Assembly: GCA_910588825.1 (NCBI GenBank)
Contig: CAJURF010000109.1
Location: 1 to 6,960, forward strand
Origin: an uncultured Lachnospiraceae bacterium
Lineage (GTDB): Bacteria; Bacillota; Clostridia; Lachnospirales; Lachnospiraceae
Length of the DNA: 6,960 bases
Reading direction: 5' to 3'
A model generated the notes under the pieces. That model did not search any database and had not been told where the DNA came from. It worked only from the letters and a program-made list of their open reading frames with translations. This document shows positions 6,797-6,960 of the stretch, piece by piece. Position numbers and translations under genes: made by a program. Numbering within the stretch: position 1 is the first letter of the stretch; each line of letters begins with the position of its first letter.

Positions 6797-6844
6797 TTCC
6801 CCCGCTTCAGAACATGTTTCCAACAGGTTTTAGAAGCGGGGGAA
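6797..6844 (+). terminator. 12-bp perfect inverted repeat after the protease gene (possible terminator)
   Basis: TTCCCCCGCTTC (6797-6808) is perfectly complementary to GAAGCGGGGGAA (6833-6844), giving a GC-rich 12-bp stem just 5 bases after the stop codon. The loop is 24 bases, longer than usual, and contains two near-identical 9-mers (AACATGTTT, AACAGGTTT). The right arm is followed by AATCAGTTC, not a T-run, so it is not a canonical intrinsic terminator. It may still act as a terminator or protect the 3' end. Confidence 0.5.
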
Positions 6845-6868
6845 ATCAGTTCACAGCCACATTTCCCG

Positions 6869-6897
6869 TTGACAGAGAAGTCTTTTCATGCTATAGT
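6869..6897 (+). promoter_or_regulatory. Near-consensus sigma-A promoter reading out of the right edge
   Basis: TTGACA (6869-6874), a 17-bp spacer and TATAGT (6892-6897), with TGC directly before the -10 as a TGn extension. This is the best promoter in the window by match and spacing. The transcript would start near 6904 and run right, so a plus-strand gene or RNA should begin shortly beyond the window. Confidence 0.75.
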
Positions 6898-6909
6898 AAT
6901 CATAAAATC

Positions 6910-6922
6910 CTGTCTTTGACAG
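6910..6922 (+). other. Small hairpin in the leader downstream of the right-edge promoter
   Basis: CTGTC (6910-6914) and GACAG (6918-6922) pair across a TTT loop, close to the predicted 5' end of the outgoing transcript. Its function is unknown; it could be a 5' stability hairpin or the beginning of a longer leader structure. Confidence 0.35.
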
Positions 6923-6960
6923 TTGGGAAGTAAAAAAATCGCTGTATCCTTTATATTTAC

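Overview
The window looks like chromosomal DNA of a Gram-positive anaerobe, most likely a gut-type Clostridia/Lachnospiraceae member. This is inferred from strong AGGAGG-type ribosome binding sites, AT-rich intergenic sequence with TATAAT boxes, and a large secreted protein built from modules common in that group: S8 protease, cohesin-like and dockerin domains, a YTG-type beta domain and BspA-like leucine-rich repeats. No rRNA or tRNA gene, CRISPR array or insertion sequence was recognised, and the species cannot be named from the sequence alone.

Layout. Positions 1-113 are a short AT-rich flank. Positions 114-1700 (minus strand) encode a 528-residue AAA-like ATPase with a C-terminal PD-(D/E)XK nuclease-type domain. 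Positions 1701-1871 are a divergent intergenic region with a promoter for each gene: an extended -10 on the minus strand and a TATAAT box on the plus strand. Positions 1872-6791 (plus strand) encode a 1639-residue secreted multidomain subtilase. Positions 6792-6960 hold a 12-bp perfect inverted repeat just after the stop codon, then a near-consensus promoter (TTGACA, 17 bp, TATAGT) and a small hairpin, probably leading to a gene beyond the right edge.

The protease is the centre of interest. In order it has a signal peptide, a very acidic stretch, an I9-like propeptide, an S8 catalytic domain with intact Asp255/His288/Asn372/Ser435, an Ig-like spacer, four cysteine-free CUB-like repeats, a cohesin-like domain, a dockerin with two complete calcium loops, a second cohesin-like domain, a YTG-type beta domain and an extremely lysine-rich BspA-like leucine-rich repeat tail. 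It has no LPXTG motif. The likely picture is a large extracellular or wall-associated protease whose many calcium-binding modules handle substrate recognition and assembly.

The two genes are divergently transcribed and nothing in the sequence ties their functions together. The ATPase/nuclease belongs to a widespread, poorly understood class and may be an unrelated neighbour.
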